From contig CM061092.1 of assembly GCA_030770545.1 (NCBI GenBank), positions 19,655,501-19,719,500 on the forward strand: a DNA stretch of 64,000 bases, read 5' to 3'. The notes beneath the pieces were generated by a model, which was not told the origin of the DNA, searched no databases, and saw only the letters and a list, made by a program, of their open reading frames with translations. The number at the start of each line of letters is the position of its first letter. The stretch's first letter is position 1. The DNA is from Macropodus opercularis. Lineage: Eukaryota; Chordata; Actinopteri; Anabantiformes; Osphronemidae. Positions 33,480-48,006 of this stretch are shown here, in pieces. The translations under genes were made by a program, and so were the position numbers.

Positions 33480-33780
33480 AGCTTATTTATATAGCAGCAA
33501 TTCATCTCAAGGCAAGGTAATGTTTAAGATGTTATATAACTATATCAAATTTAAAAAAACAACAACCAACAAGTCCAACTTGAGCAAGCACTGGAAAACA
33601 CAAAACTGGAAAAAACTCCCTCTAACCATGATTAGGGTGGGCGACAAGCTGCCTTCATCGGTTGGGGTGAGGATGTAGAGGAGAAAGAAAAGAACTACAG
33701 ATAAAAAGAGCAAAGACAGATGATGACATGGGGAGGACAGTAGGTAACAGCTGGATTAAATATTAGACATAGAGAGAATT
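33480..33780 (-). mobile_element. Inverted LINE tail fragment
   Basis: Reverse-oriented sequence of the same kind as the preceding LINE tail: a TATATAGCAGCAATTCATCTC-like start, CTTGAGCAAGCACTGGA, AAAAAACTCCCTCTAACCA and a GACAAGCTGCC...GGTTGGGGTGAGG stretch. These are typical of fish LINE 3' ends read on the minus strand. Confidence 0.45.
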
Positions 33781-33789
33781 ACCTGAGCA

Positions 33790-35230
33790 GACCTGAGCTC
33801 AACAACAATTGGTATCCAGGAGCAGAATCCAAGTCTCAGGCAGGACACTGGAACCAGCTGATCCTCCCGCCGGTACTGAAAGGCAGCCTCAGTGTGGACA
33901 TTCCACACAAAATCATCAGAACATGTCCCACAAATTAAAAACATACACCAATTACCCCATGACGTGTTAACAGATATTACAGCTTGTAGTGTGCCAGGCA
34001 AAGCAGGGAGGAATTATACAGAGATACCTTGTAGCATCTGGCGACCCAGTAGCAGGATGGCAACAGTCAGGCCACCAACTGGGCTGGCGGAGGCTGGCTT
34101 ACAGCCGTCACGCGTCAGAGTTTTCCTCAGTGAACAAAAAGGTCACTTTCCAGTTAGCTGTGAGTGAGTTCCAACTATTTTTGTAACAAAACCATTGCTA
34201 TATCAAACTAGGGGACCCAAAGAAGTAAGATGACTAAGGATTTATTGAAACTAAATGCAAGAGTCTCACAACAAGGTCTTAGTAAGGTACCAAGAACCAG
34301 TAAATGAGGGAATGACTCAAAACGATGCAAACACGTTTAAACCAGACCAACAAAGGAACCAAGCAAACCTGACAACAAGCCAAGGTGGAAGTGGCGCTGA
34401 AGTCCTTTAAACAGACCAGGTGAGACTGATCACGATTACTGGACAGAGGAAGTGGGCGTGGCCAAGGTGACTGACAAGGACACGGCTGGAAACAAGAGGT
34501 CGCCATGTTCTTGTGCTGGCTGATACTCTGCACACACACTGTCGTTCCACATGCTGGGAGGTGTCCAGGCTGTGGTCTCCGTCGTTCCTCATGGCAACGA
34601 CAGTGAGACCTGGAATAAAGTCACACTCTGTACCTGAGTTGTGTGATGGGACTGAGTTAATCACAGTATGTCCATAACGAGCACCACGTTCACGCATACT
34701 GCTGTCCATCAGTGCACAGGGCCGACTCTGCGCTCATGTCTTCTCACCATACGTCTCAGATGAAGAAAGGGGCTGAGCCGTCACTCGATTCCCACCTGAG
34801 ACTTGAAAGGCCCAAATGTATTGTGAGGGTGTGCTGGGACCACCTGGATCTTCTCCCGGGGATCAGCTCGCACCTCTGGGAGAGCGTTAACCGGATCCAG
34901 ACGGAGGCTAGACTGTCTCTCAGCTGGTCTGGAAATGCCCTGAGGTTCCCCTGAAAAGCTGGAGGACGTGTCCATGGAGGGTAGCATGGATAAGACCAGT
35001 AAGATGAGATCTGTACATAGACGCTTTAATGCATACGATGCTTTCCACCGAACTTTGATCAGGATTCTAGTTACTAAACAACACTTGCATGTCATGTAAG
35101 TGCGTCGCTTTTATTTCTATGCACGTGAACATTTATACTTTATGACGTACTACTGTATTTACAAAGTAAGTGTCTAACGTTCAACGGTAGGTTGCGAGCT
35201 TTTATTGTGAAGAATCAACCGGATGAGATG
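33790..35230. other. Intergenic sequence upstream of arhgap39
   Basis: I see no host gene here. The stretch 34200-34500 looks like part of a dispersed element, with a long purine-rich strand and GTGGGCGTGGCC. The stretch 34830-34980 (ATCTTCTCCCGGGGATCAGC ... GCTGGAGGACGTGTCC) resembles a short LINE/SINE fragment common in fish. Neither is assigned to a family. Confidence 0.4.
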
Positions 35231-35345
35231 TCCTTTATTGCGGAAAACTTAACAGTGGGATAGAAGGAGTGACTCTGACTGCGGCGACCGCAATGGGAGA
35301 CATTGTGGGATTTATTGTAAGCGGATTGTAAGAACCGTCAGCAAA
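35231..35345 (+). promoter_or_regulatory. arhgap39 promoter and 5' UTR
   Basis: The sequence upstream of the arhgap39 start has several CpGs, and a GC- and CpG-rich island extends into intron 1 (about 35270-35850). No TATA box is evident. The start is placed at ATG 35346 because its 11-nt exon fits the next exon in phase. Confidence 0.45.
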
Positions 35346-38300
35346 ATGGCAGAGAGGTGAGTTTGACAGCACGGTCGCTGTATTCGTCTGAGTCCCGTTA
35401 GCTGATTTATTCGACACCTCATCTCAGCGCGGAGGGAGGCAGCCAGCCCGGCGACGAGGCTAGCGGCGGCTCGGTGGCGGAGCTGACGCTGTGCTGGGTG
35501 TTAGCTAGCTCGCCGCTATTTCGCCCCCACGGTTGAGTGTTCGTAGTGGAAAACCTCTCTCAGTTTCCCCTCTGCTCGCTGGGTCGTTGCCGCCGTGCGC
35601 GGAAGTGCTGCGTGTCTGCGGTGGAGGGAGCGGCAGGAGGCTGAGCAGCTGGCGGTGATGCTGGTGCACCTGTCGGTCCAAAGTGGCGTCTTTGCTGGAA
35701 TGCGGCTAACCTGCTCCAGCAGCGAAGCCGTGGCCAGTGTGCACTGCTGCTCGGCTCGCCTGGGCTAAACGCTCCCCGGCAGCATCTCTCCTCCTCCGGG
35801 GGATGCGGGCGGTGGAGACGCTACGTTTGTGCGAACCAGGCGTCCACACAATTGGACTAAATGTGGCCAGAACTCGTCTTCCTCGTCTTCCTCGTCTGCC
35901 CTGCTCTCTGAGGCGTCAGCCAGCTTTCAGGATTTCCACTGTCACACCAGCCACCTGGCAAATCCACATCACCAACAGCCATTTTCTAGTTGGGCATCGG
36001 TGTGATGTATGTAAGCACAGTGACATGTCCATGTTCGGATGCAGCTGCCTCAGTCAGGCAGGCCGTCGGGACTAGAACTTGCTGGGTTTGTGGGCTTTTC
36101 AGCTCCAAAACGTTCCCATCATTGAACATGCAGGCTGACCCATAGACGCTGGTGGAGTTCATTGCAGTGATGCAGGGGTCGTTTGGCCTCATGCAGAAGT
36201 CCGCTGCGTGTGTACATGGTGTTGGAGCTTAAGATCCGTGCTGGCCTGGTCGTCAGAACTGAGGCTTAAGTCTCTCAAGCCACTGATTTGTTCAAAATGA
36301 AGCGTCATTTTTGACAAGGACAGAAGCAATGGATGACTGGTGACAGCAGCGTTACTCCGTCAGCTGTAGGTGTGGGGATAGTAGTATGGATGACGTCAGG
36401 GAGGACGGAGGACTGAGCTCCTGTTCCTGTGTAATCTAACACGTCTTCATGAAGACGTCAGTGCTTGGTTTTAGTTCAGACCTTTTGAGAGAGATGATGC
36501 TGAAGAAGAAAATGCCAAACAATGCAAAGGTCAGTTAGTGAAATGCAGTAAAGTCAAGCTCTGTAGTTGATCAAGTTGGCATCCACCTGGTTTCCTCACC
36601 CCCCACTGGGATTTGGCTTACTGCAGGAAGTGTTTTTAGTGATAAACAAAAGTTTTAGGAAATTAAAACAAAAGTACGGTATTTGTTCGCTGCCAGTGGA
36701 CTGGACTGCTGCCGCATGGCTTCAGCGTCACCACCACTAACCTATTCTGTTCATTTGGCTTTTCTCCTGCTGATCTGTACTGTAGATGGGTTTGTAGCTG
36801 TTTAACTGAAAGACTTAAGCAATGTCAAGAAGGGCATTTACTGACAGAATAAAACGTCTAAACGCACTGTAATAATAATAGCAGACCTTAATGTGCATCT
36901 AAACAAAACCCCCTTCTGAAAACCTGTTGACTGTCAGACAAGTACTACACCTAGAACACGTGTTACATTCTGGGACTCTAGGCTGCATGTGGTAGAAGGG
37001 CTCGTCCTCCTTATTTCACACTAGTCTGATCCTTGCCCTGGACGGTCAGGTCAGACTCCTCCACCGTCCACGTAGACTAGGGTCAGACGTAGAAGTTAGG
37101 CATCTGATCTGTGTCTCACTAGCTGTTTTAGCTGCTCATCTTTGAAACCAGCAGCTGGAGTGACTAAAATCCTTTCCCTCGCATAGGACGATATAATCCT
37201 TGTTCTTTTCAGACAGCTGGTCAGCTGTGGAGTTTTCACACAAGCACCGACCATGAGCCAAATCTGTGGGTTGACACAATCTTGCCAAGGTGATGAGAAG
37301 AACCTTTTACACATGTAAAGGACGTATGATGTTTGTATTAGTTCAGGGACACTGGAGTCCAGATCCATCGCCCGAACCGTGACGATAACGTACAGTTACT
37401 TGTTTTTGGTCGTGTCGTGTTCCTGGATGCAACCTTTAGTGAATTTTTCAGGTTGGACGTGCATATAAATAGTGTGGGTGAGTATTTGCGTGATTGCAGC
37501 TGCTCAGCCTGAGTCCTGCATGTGCTGTGGGTGCACTGAATTTCCATTTAACCCTGCTGGGTTACAGTGAGTGGAGAGACCGTGCACAATTATTTCCCAG
37601 CGTGACTGTGTAACAATGCATCTAATAATAGCTCTAAAGAGAAGACGTGATGAGGAATTCTCCTGGAACTGTCTTTGGTACGGTGGCAATCATGGCTGCG
37701 TTTTGCCAAGACCTAGAGGGATACAGATATTTCAACACATTTCTGAATCCATTCATGACCAGTGCTGAACATGAGGCCAGAGATCCCACATCCAACTTCT
37801 ATTGACCCACACATGGGGGCTCAACGCCACATGCCTCTGGCAGCCAGCTTGATATCCGATCTACAACTGCAGGGCGGGGCCCTGAACCCATGTGTTGTGC
37901 TAGCAGCACATGGTTGTAATATTGATATTTATAATGGTCATGGCCACTAAGCTGCTGCCATATCTGTCACACTCGCATGTTTCTACAGCATCTGCTTTGG
38001 GACACAAAGGGGCCAGGTGACGGCCGAGGAGGGCCTGCTTACTAAAACCTTATGGCTTCCAAACATTGTTGTTCTTTGTAACAGCTTGACACGCCTGACC
38101 CCACTCAGCCTGCAAAGTGAGCATCTTACGGGCACACGTAAGTAAAAATGTTCTACTGTCTGCTTCGTCTAATGGGTCTTATAGCAGCGATAGCAGTGTG
38201 TGTAAATGTTTAAAAAGCTGTGATTTCTTGCAGTTTGTTATTCTCCACTGTATGCTTGCAGTAAGAGAAGACCAGCTGGTTTCTGGTTAAGCAAACCAAG

Positions 38301-41300
38301 TGGAGATTGAGGCGGAAGAGCAGCTCGATGCTGAACTCTTGTTTAGGTGTTTGTACGATAAAAATGGTGCCTCAGTTATATGGTGACATTTAGGATTCAA
38401 ATGGCTGTGTGGAACACTAAGGAGGTCACTACATGCCATTATGGAAACTGTTCCACCTGGGCTCATTGCTGGACTTCCACAACAGAGGCTTCATTCTGAG
38501 GGCCAGAGGAGTTGTATAAAGAGTGATTTGAGCAAATATGTGGAGCTTTTAAAATCACAAGTCAGAGCGTGCATTAACTGTGACAGATTTGTTTAGCAGT
38601 GACAGGTAAATACAAGCCTGGCTATAATGTCGTCCCCACTGGGGGACGAATAAAGGTTTATCTTAAACCTTATGTGTTAATGACCCAAAGGCTGTGTCCA
38701 TTAACTGTAAGGGTGTCTTCATGTGTGGTATCACCACATCATAGACTTTATGTCCTCTATGGAGAAGAGCAACCTATGAACAGGCCATCTTTGCTTCCCT
38801 GATCAGAATATGATGTTGGTTATGTAAGTCCAGCTAGTAAAGGTATAGAAGTATTATTAAAAACTTTGCTTGCTTTCTGTTTCCTGTAGAAATACTACGC
38901 ATACAGTACGTCACAGAAGTGAGTCCACCCCTCACACTTCTTGTAAATATTTAATATCTTTTCATGTGACAACACTGAATAAATGACACTTTGCTACAAT
39001 GTAAACTAGTGAATGTACAGTTTGTAAAACAGTGTAAATTTGCTGTGTCCTCAAAAAGCTCCAAACGCAGCCATTGTCTAAACCCCTGGCATCTAATGTG
39101 AGTACAGCCCTAAGTGAAAATGTCCAAATTGGGCCCAATTAACCATTTTCCCTCCCTGGTGTCATGTGACTTGTTAGCGTTACAAGGTCTCAGGTGTAAA
39201 TGGGGAGCAGGTGTGTTAAAGTTGGTTTTTATGGTTCTCACTCTCTACTGGTCACTGGAAGTTCAACATGGCACCTTATGGCAAAAAATGGCCTGGGGCT
39301 GCATGAGTGCTGCTGTTACTGGGGAGCTACAGTTCATTGAGGGAACCATGAATGTGACATGCTGAAGCAGAACATGATCCCCTCCCTTCGAAGTCTGGGC
39401 CGCAGGGCAGTATTCCAACATGATACCGACCCCAAACACACTCCAAGACGACCACCGCTCTGCTAAAGGAACTGAGGGTGAAGGTGAAGGACTGGCCAAG
39501 CTTGTCTCCAGACCTAAACCCTATTGAGCATCTGTGGGGCTCCTCAAACGGAGGGTGGAGGAGAACAAGGCCTCTAACATCCACCAGCTCCGTGACGTCA
39601 TGGAGGAGTGGAAGAGGATTCCAGTGGCAGCCTGTGAAGGTTTTTTTTTGTTTTTGAGGACACAGCAAATTTACACTGTTTTACAAACTGTACATTCACT
39701 ACTTTACATTGTAGCAAAGTGTCATTTCTTTAGTGTTGTCACATGAAAAGATATATTAAATATTTACAAGAAATGTGAGGGGTGGACTCACTTCTGTGAC
39801 ATACTGTACATGTACTGACATGATTTCAGCCTAGTCTTTGTTATGGCATAGAAGCTGTGGGAAGCTTCTGTATATATAAATATATTATGACATATTTAAA
39901 CGTCTGTTTGGCTTGTCTCTGTATTCTAAGCCAGTCAAATGAGAATATAGTACTAATGGTCCTCTTGTTTAATATATCGCCTTGCTCCCCTTGGTGCCAT
40001 CTGACGGAGACATGGCTGTTCTCTGATCTGCTCTCTGAACTGTTCAGGTATCATCCATGTGATTAGTGAGCACTGCTATGAGGCTGTCAGTGCCTCCCAG
40101 ACATGACAGTAGTTACCGGAGGGTTTTTTTCTACGTTGTACATCATCACCAACAGCAAACTTACAGTTTAGTGGTGGGTGAACAGAAATTCTTGGAGACC
40201 TAGTTGTCCAGAAAACTGGATGCTTGAGTTCACTGGGCGACATTTAATTGACTCCTCCTCACACCGATGGTGCTGAATGAGGAATCTGCATTCACAGTCG
40301 CGTACTTGGATACTCGTGTGTGCTCCTTGAAGCTACGCCTTGGCCTGCTGCTCTGTGTCCCCTTTAAACTATCCGAGTGGCAGCTTTGAAAATCAATAGT
40401 GTTGAGTGGAATTTGAGCTTCTCTGCTGCTTCTCTCCTTTTGTTTTATCTGCTATGATCTCAGATACCTAGATAAGAATTAAAGTGGGGTTTTCCAGATG
40501 TCCTGGTTGAATTTATTTTTGCAAGGCCCATTAAACCCAGCCTAGTTAGCGTGGGGAGTCATTCTCTGAAGGTAGCCTGCTCCAGAGTGGGGTAACATCC
40601 AGGACAGGTTGGTTCCAGTGGCTGGTGCAGGTTGGAAGCTAGATGGAGAGGCCTAGAGACACAGCTGTGATGGGATATTGACAGGCTGTGTAAAGAGCAT
40701 GTGCTGTGCAGCTGTGTTGAGTTAAGAGCAGAGTAGTGAGAACAATGTGTTGCCTCCATCATTTATGCCCCAGAATAAATCAAAGGCAGCGCTGCACCTT
40801 GGAGCTCTTTGTTGCTATTGTTGGTCACTGCTCTTGACTGCAGCAAAGCCTGTTTGAGTCAGAATATGAACGTTGGCAGAGACAGCAGTGTATTGACTGA
40901 CATGGACGGTGAATGGAGCGGCAGTATTGACAGATGAGAGAGCACTTTCTCCCTCTAATAGGATTATTGTGCTAGTGTGTTTGCCCCAGAGTCTCTGCCA
41001 TCCGTGTGTGTGAATGTTTGCATGGCATTGTGGTTTAGAAGGATGCCAAACAAGTGTAAAAATGGAGAACACCACCATGTATGACTGGGCAGTGCCGTAT
41101 TGCCACAGACGTGGGTCCAGTGCACCAGCCACTGTTCCATCTCACGACGGGTTAACGTGTCATTGTGTTCTGCATATACAGCCTGTTATTAATAAGTTGG
41201 ATTTGTAGCGCTTGTAATTGTCAATAAAACGCTGTCTTGATGAGCATTTTGCCAGGTTCACACTGTATTCTAGATGCTTTCTGAAATCCTGCAGGTTTGT

Positions 41301-44300
41301 CCTGGCTGCAGCATTAACTTAGTCCAGTTTACGGTATAGAAGCGAAAGGTGATTTAGTTAAGGACGTATTACCACTAAATAGTTTTGAGCCTGCAGTAGT
41401 TATTAAAAGTTGCGTTTTGTTTGGAGCTTGAACTGTGGATGGACGTTGGATATGACATCAGCTGTGTCTGATTACATCAGTAAGTTTTCCACATGCAGTA
41501 CACGCACTTTGTGACATGACACTTGCACATTAACATGTTGATAAACCATTTTAAACACACAAATATTAATTTAATGTCATCATCAATAATCCTTGCCTTT
41601 CAGTGTGTATATGCTTTAGGCAGATGAATTAATCATGAACCACCAAAGCCTGTGGTCTGGCAGCATTTGTGGTGATGCTGGAGCCTCAGAGCCTCACTTT
41701 GTCGAGGAGAAAATTGGAATTAGCCATGCTGCTGCTGAACAACTGCTCATGTTTACGAGGGGATCGCTTGCATACGTGCACACGCATGCTGATGGCTTGA
41801 GCAAATGAAATTTGGTCTCCATTGTTGGTCTTTGCGGTGGAGGTCAAGGCAGCTCTCTGTTCATGTGGCCATGACACTGCACATACCGGATGGGATGGTG
41901 AATCAGATGCAAGCGAAGGTGGACATTTCGATTTCTACTCCAACCAAACCAACGCTTGAATACATTTGAGTATTCAACCTTTTAATTGTCATGCTCTCAG
42001 TCTATACAGTGATTATCCTCCGGTCTAACATAGCTGCTTAACTGTTGTGCCAGTTTCTTGAATATAGTGGCATCTGCTCACCATTGTTGGGTTTTTGTTA
42101 TGCTGGACTTGAGGCATCACTGATTAACAGGTCATGCAGCCATCGTTGTTTTACCCATAATCCCTTTAGTTGCAAGGCCCCTTCCTGTAGTTTGTTGAGA
42201 CCAAGCTCTCCAAACACATAGCAGTTACCTGTTTTTAGTTACGTTACCTGTTAATGTTGTATACTACCGATATGCGTGGTTTCAGAGGTCAAAGGCCAGT
42301 GAGCGGTGTCCTGCAGACGTTCTGTCTGCAGCCAGTGGGTCAGCTAAGACCCTGTACAGTGTTCACACACACTTTCAGTTGTTTGTCTATGCACTGGAAA
42401 GACATGCGTGTGTCTGGCATGCACGTAATACTATTCATTTTCCAGATACACAACATGTGCAGTGTGTAAGAGTCATAGAATTGTGAAGGCCATGGTTGCT
42501 AGGAGACCATCTCCGCGCACTTCTGTGTTGAAGAGCCGTCAGCATAAACTACTGCATCACACCTATGGACAGACCAGCGAAACAGGTAGCTCTCAATTTG
42601 ACTCAGGAGTGTGTGTCTCTGAAGCGATTTTAGTTTAGTTGTAGATATTAAAGAGTGTTCTTGAGGATGACGTTCATTCATTCATTCTTTCCGATTAGAG
42701 GCAGACTCTTGACGTTTGGCTTGATGGACAGTTCGTCACTCAGCCTGTAGGACGTGAAACGCATAACCTGAATTTATAATGTAATATTGATGGCAGGTAT
42801 GTTATCGACTGTCTGGTCAGAATCACTGTCTGAGTATTTCTACTGCAAATGAACACAAATGCGTAATATCCACAACAACCTCTACACTTCTGTCCTGCTA
42901 CACGACACAGATACAAATGAGGAATCCGTGCTTCCAAATGGCACAGTGCACATGAACCCTGGGCCTCTTAGACCTTCAGGTCAGTCTGAGGCCCCTGGCC
43001 CTGGCTGTGCTGTGTTCGTTGTCTGCCCTCGCGGTCGCCTTGAGGCACATGTGGGTCTGTTTTTTGTACACTGGGCTTGTTTCCAAAAGTGTTGTTGCTT
43101 ATTTGAGTTTGCTGTCTTTCTTTTCTAACCCTAACCCTTACTGCACTATATTAATAATGATATTTAGTGCCCTACAACAATAATAAATGCTGTTTACATC
43201 AGATAGTGCCACTGATGGTCCATCTGTAATAGAGTTTCATCCTTTATCAGTGTGCTGAGAGTTGAAGAGGGTGTGAAGACTAGATGTTCTTTAAGTACAT
43301 AGAAGTGGCGCCTGCAGCTCTTTATACAACTTTTATCTGTTCATGGTCTCAGATTATTATGACGTGCTGTTCTTATGATGATATTACTTTGGTGTGAATC
43401 GATTCCTACAGCTTGGCGTCACTGAAGAGAGAGAGACTGACTGTTCACGTGTATAAAAATGCTCATTTTAACTTCTCTAACTTATGGGTTTGAGACTAAA
43501 TGGATAACACCCCAGTAAACATCATCGTAGTGGGTCCACAGAAAGCTAAGAACCGTCTAATACAGGATCTTGTCTTGGGTTTCTCACCTTGAACTTCCAC
43601 CTCATTTACATATAATGCTAGGATCAGCTGAACAGTAGTGTTTTTGAACGTACGGCTCTACAGTGTAAAACGTGTTTCCCAGCGCTGCTGCTAGGAGGAT
43701 GTCTGTCTCCAGGATGTGAACACACTGCTGTTGCAGCTATTTTTAGTGTGTGGGTGCTGAGAGGTCCAGATCATTCCAGATCACCCTACCAGATCATAAA
43801 AGCTCTGCAGAGAATGCACCACCTCCACCAGAGATGCAAGAACAATTTACAGCCTAGCAGGCATGGTGGGGGGTGGGGATGTGACAAAGCAGCGCTGCAG
43901 GTGCTCCATGCGCTGTAACCATCGCTTTGAGTAATGATGCGGTGGGATCACTGTTCTCAACTTGGGGAGGTCAAGGCCTCCATTGTCATTCGTACGTACT
44001 GTATTACCGAGGGTGCCTGAAGGTTGAAAACCACTGTAGCTAGAAACTACACACCTTAATATCAAGTGTAGAAACCACACCAAGGAAGAAATGTTGAACG
44101 GCTGCTGAACTGAACAGATGGATCTGTAGAACGGGTGTATCTGTCAGTCGTGTCATTAAGTCGGGGACTTAAACCTCCAGAACTATTGGTGGATCTTGGC
44201 TCAAACCCCACTTTTGTTTACTCTAATACGTACTCTGCTTAAGTTAAGAGAGCTTATGGTCGATTACAGGTAGAACTTGCAGACTGACTAACAGTGCACT

Positions 44301-47300
44301 TGAGGAGAGCCTTCACATGAAGATATGCACACACAGATGATCAGCTGTCTGGGGAGGAATGCTCTGGAGTGTAAACTGTGTCATATTTGCATGTTACAAC
44401 TTTCACAAATTGTTATATACTGTACATTGAAAAGTAAGAGCTTGATGAGACACCCAGAGCTAGAACACAACCAGCAACCTCCAACAAACCTTAACATTGC
44501 TATCAGTCATAATGATAAACATGCAGCACGTACCAACAAGTTCAAACCTGATCAGATACAGCAAACACCACTATCACAGCAGTGGCTCGTAGAGGGGCAA
44601 TCTGCCGGCATCCCATACCGGCAGCTGTGACAACCACCTCCCCAGGGATGGCAGACCGCTGACCAATCCCAGGGATTCCAGCCTGCAGGGAGCCCACAAG
44701 GAGAAGCCCACGTCCTGATGCATCAGCAGAGTGGAGTCTGCACAGGACGTGGTGCATTGCTTTGGTGTTGTGATATTTATTTGTAGCATGTGCGACGTAA
44801 CCACCTTTTCTGTCATTCTATTAGTGTTGCTGTGTTGTATTTATATTAATTTAGCCTTTCTCTGTATTAAGCTGTTATAGCAGATGATTCCCTTTAGGAG
44901 GTTCTGGTCTTCAGCTGAGCTAGAACTAGCCACAGTAGCTTAAGGTTGGAGGATGGATGCAGATGGGGAGGGGTCCTGGTGTCCTGGAGGTTCTGAGACA
45001 GAGCCTCCCGTTGGCTCTCACAGCAGCACCGATTGGCCAGTTGAAGCCAGATTAACTGAAACAAAGGGCCTGAGTCCTGCTGGTGCTCAGCCAAGAGGGA
45101 AAACTAACCCCAGGGGAATCGGGATGAGGACTTGGCTGCATGTCTGTGGTCCTTGTGTGTAAGTCTTTCTCCTACTTCACCACTTTATTTTACAGTAAAT
45201 ACATGCTGAAGGTTTTCCAGACGAGTGGCCTCCACCGTGGGCCCGGTGAGGTCACCATCTCATTCTAGCTCCATCCATGCACCATTTTTCTGCCTTTGCT
45301 TCTCATCCATGCAATGCTGGCTTAATAGCTACTGCTCAGGGGCTGTGCTGCACTAGTAATTAGTGACTAAAGTTTCCAACTTTATGCAACAAGTAAGACA
45401 TGTCGGTAACAGGAACGGCATCCTCTCCCCTCACACATCTACAGGAACAGTTCTTCCTCCAGCGTTTTCCATTTCTCCTCCTTCTCCTCCTCTTTCTGTC
45501 CACTGTTGCTGTTCCACCCCCACCAGCTCCATTCTTTGTTTCACCCCATGTCTTCGACAACCTCTCTGCTCAATCATCTGACCCTTACTCCTCAAGGCTG
45601 ATGCCTGCTCTCCCACTGGCCTCATTGCATGCTGGGTAGACCTGCTGATGGTGATTTAAAGCTTCACTGTGAAGGCACTGGCAACTAGTAATGGTGGCTG
45701 AGCTGGGGAGCTACAAGCAAGCCCACATCAGTCCGCCCGCCGCCTGCGTTTAGGTCCAGGGCCCGTGGAGGTGAGCCGGTCCTGCCTAACCTCAAGCACA
45801 ACAACTCGGGCTTCTTCCCCTGCAGTGTAGTTAATGTACATGTGTCCATAGTGCCATAAGTAATTAACATTTCCCCTGGGAGACCCTACCAGGAGCCCTT
45901 AACCCAACAACATAGCTCCTAGTGTCGTTTGGCTCAAGCAGGAGAAGGATAACTCAAGTTCTACCTAATTAGTTCATTAGTCTACTTACAATAGGAGGCA
46001 GTACATGTGGCAATATTTATATTTTACATAACCTCACCGTTTCCATCAAAGAACAGGGCAGTTTAAGGCTTCTGGGCCGGAGTTCAAACTTAAAGGCCCG
46101 AAACCGAGGAACAGCACGACGTCACAGGCTCAGTGCCGCTCTGTTAGCCAGCTGTGTTATTGTTATCTTTGCTACAGACATAAATGAGCTATATTTAATG
46201 TGGCAGCTTCGCATATATAGATGGACAGATGCTCCGTAGAAACTGTTTTGCAAGCCGGTGATGGGAAATGAATCTGTCTCCAATGCCTCTGAAGTGGTTA
46301 ATGGTAATTCAGGTCTGTAGCTGCAGTAATGAAGCAGGATGTGCACCTCTTTCAAAAGTTTAATGAAAGATCTGATCAAATGCCGTATTTTTACCTCGTA
46401 TTTGTAAAGGTGAATTACAGTCTTTAAATACTTGCATACAAATAATGTGTTTGAGTGTAAAATGGTTGGTGGCTTTCCAAGCTCATCTCTATACTTTAAC
46501 CTGCTCAGCCAGTTCAATGGCTTTACTACACAAATCTACACTGATCACACAAGTCTTAAAAAAGCTAATTAGTTCAGTTTCCACTATGTTTTTATTTTTC
46601 ACAAGCCTCACAGGGCTGTGAAGATGGCCTTACTTTCTGAGATGTGAGAGATGTGATCCACATGGGATTTCAGCAGGCAAAGAGACAAACCAACTGTGTA
46701 CCTGAGAGACAGGACTGGACATCAACCAGCCAAACCACATGGATGATCATATACTGTAGTATCTGATCAGAACATGTACAGTGATGTTTCAATGTAACAT
46801 TCAGATTGTCTATGAAGATTCAAAAAGATTTTATTATTACACTGGCCACTGCAGAACATTAGCAGCTGGCTCCAGGCTCCGTCGTAGTCCTGGAGGTCTG
46901 ACGGGTTTGTTCATTTTGCTATAGGTTGAGCAAGTGTATTGTGACATCATCCACCCTAAGCTGGTAGAGAAACACAGTCATGGTCACGTGACCAGTCTGA
47001 CTGATGCATGTGTTGGAGTGTGCCACATACCTCAGCGGACAGACTCTCACTCTGACGCTCAGCTGTCTTCTCACCTGATGAGCTAAGTCAGCAGTGTGGT
47101 GGGTCGCGTGTGGGACGGACAGAGGAGCATGTGAGGGCATTTGATTCAGGACAAAATGAAACCTATAAGCACGTCAAGGAACACCTGGCTTTGTGTGGCC
47201 AACACAAGCAACACGAATGATGACGGTTAGTATTACACCACCCAAAAGGAAAGGCCGGCTGGTCAATTGGCATTCATACATGTGGTTATTGGCAATGATA

Positions 47301-47970
47301 ATTGTGTATAATATTATTTTAATACACCACCCTGCTAGACCAGATACCAGTTAAGCTATAACAAACCTGATTAGGATGAATATTGAGTTAGTTTATAATC
47401 AAAAACGTTAATAACTAGGCTCATTACAGTTTAACGTTTGAACCCGACCCAACGTCCTCCTGGCATTACTCGAGTAATGAGATGAACTTCGTTTCATCTC
47501 ATCACGTTTCTGGGTTCAGAGCTAATGTGTGGGCTTCCTCGACCTTCCCCAGAGTTTATGACCCGCTGTCCTCAGGACCAGAGACAAGTCCTTGCCACGA
47601 GGATCTCAGCTGAGGAACCAGGTAGCTGTGGGTTCACATATGTTTGTCATGAGCTGTGGACAAGCAGTACATGGCTGGTTGACTGGTGGCTGTAGCTTAT
47701 TCCTTTCAGTGTGTGCTGGAAACCACTGTCCTGCTGCCACCAGTTTCCCACCTCTTGGAAATTAACCTCAGCTCCCTGAAGCCGGCGACGTCTCTGGGCC
47801 GTTGCTTGTGGCTTGATGGCAAACGAACACACATTCTGACTTTAATGTTTGCTTCAAACGAGTGGTTTTAGAGGCAGTTTCAGTGTCATGTTCCATGTCT
47901 CCAGCAGAGGGCAGTCGTAAACCTCACTATTGCAGCACGTGCTGTGTGGCAGAGCTTAGTAAACTTCTCT

Positions 47971-48006
<36 letters not shown>

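Noticed and set aside
39327..39668. 113-aa minus-strand frame
   Set aside because: It is antisense to the transposase remnant of the Tc1 element.
43126..43139. Telomere-like CCCTAA copies
   Set aside because: There are only two units, too few to call an interstitial telomeric repeat of interest.
45400..45640. Frames of 64-79 aa on both strands
   Set aside because: The pyrimidine-rich tract keeps several frames open; no motif, splice logic or start context supports a gene.
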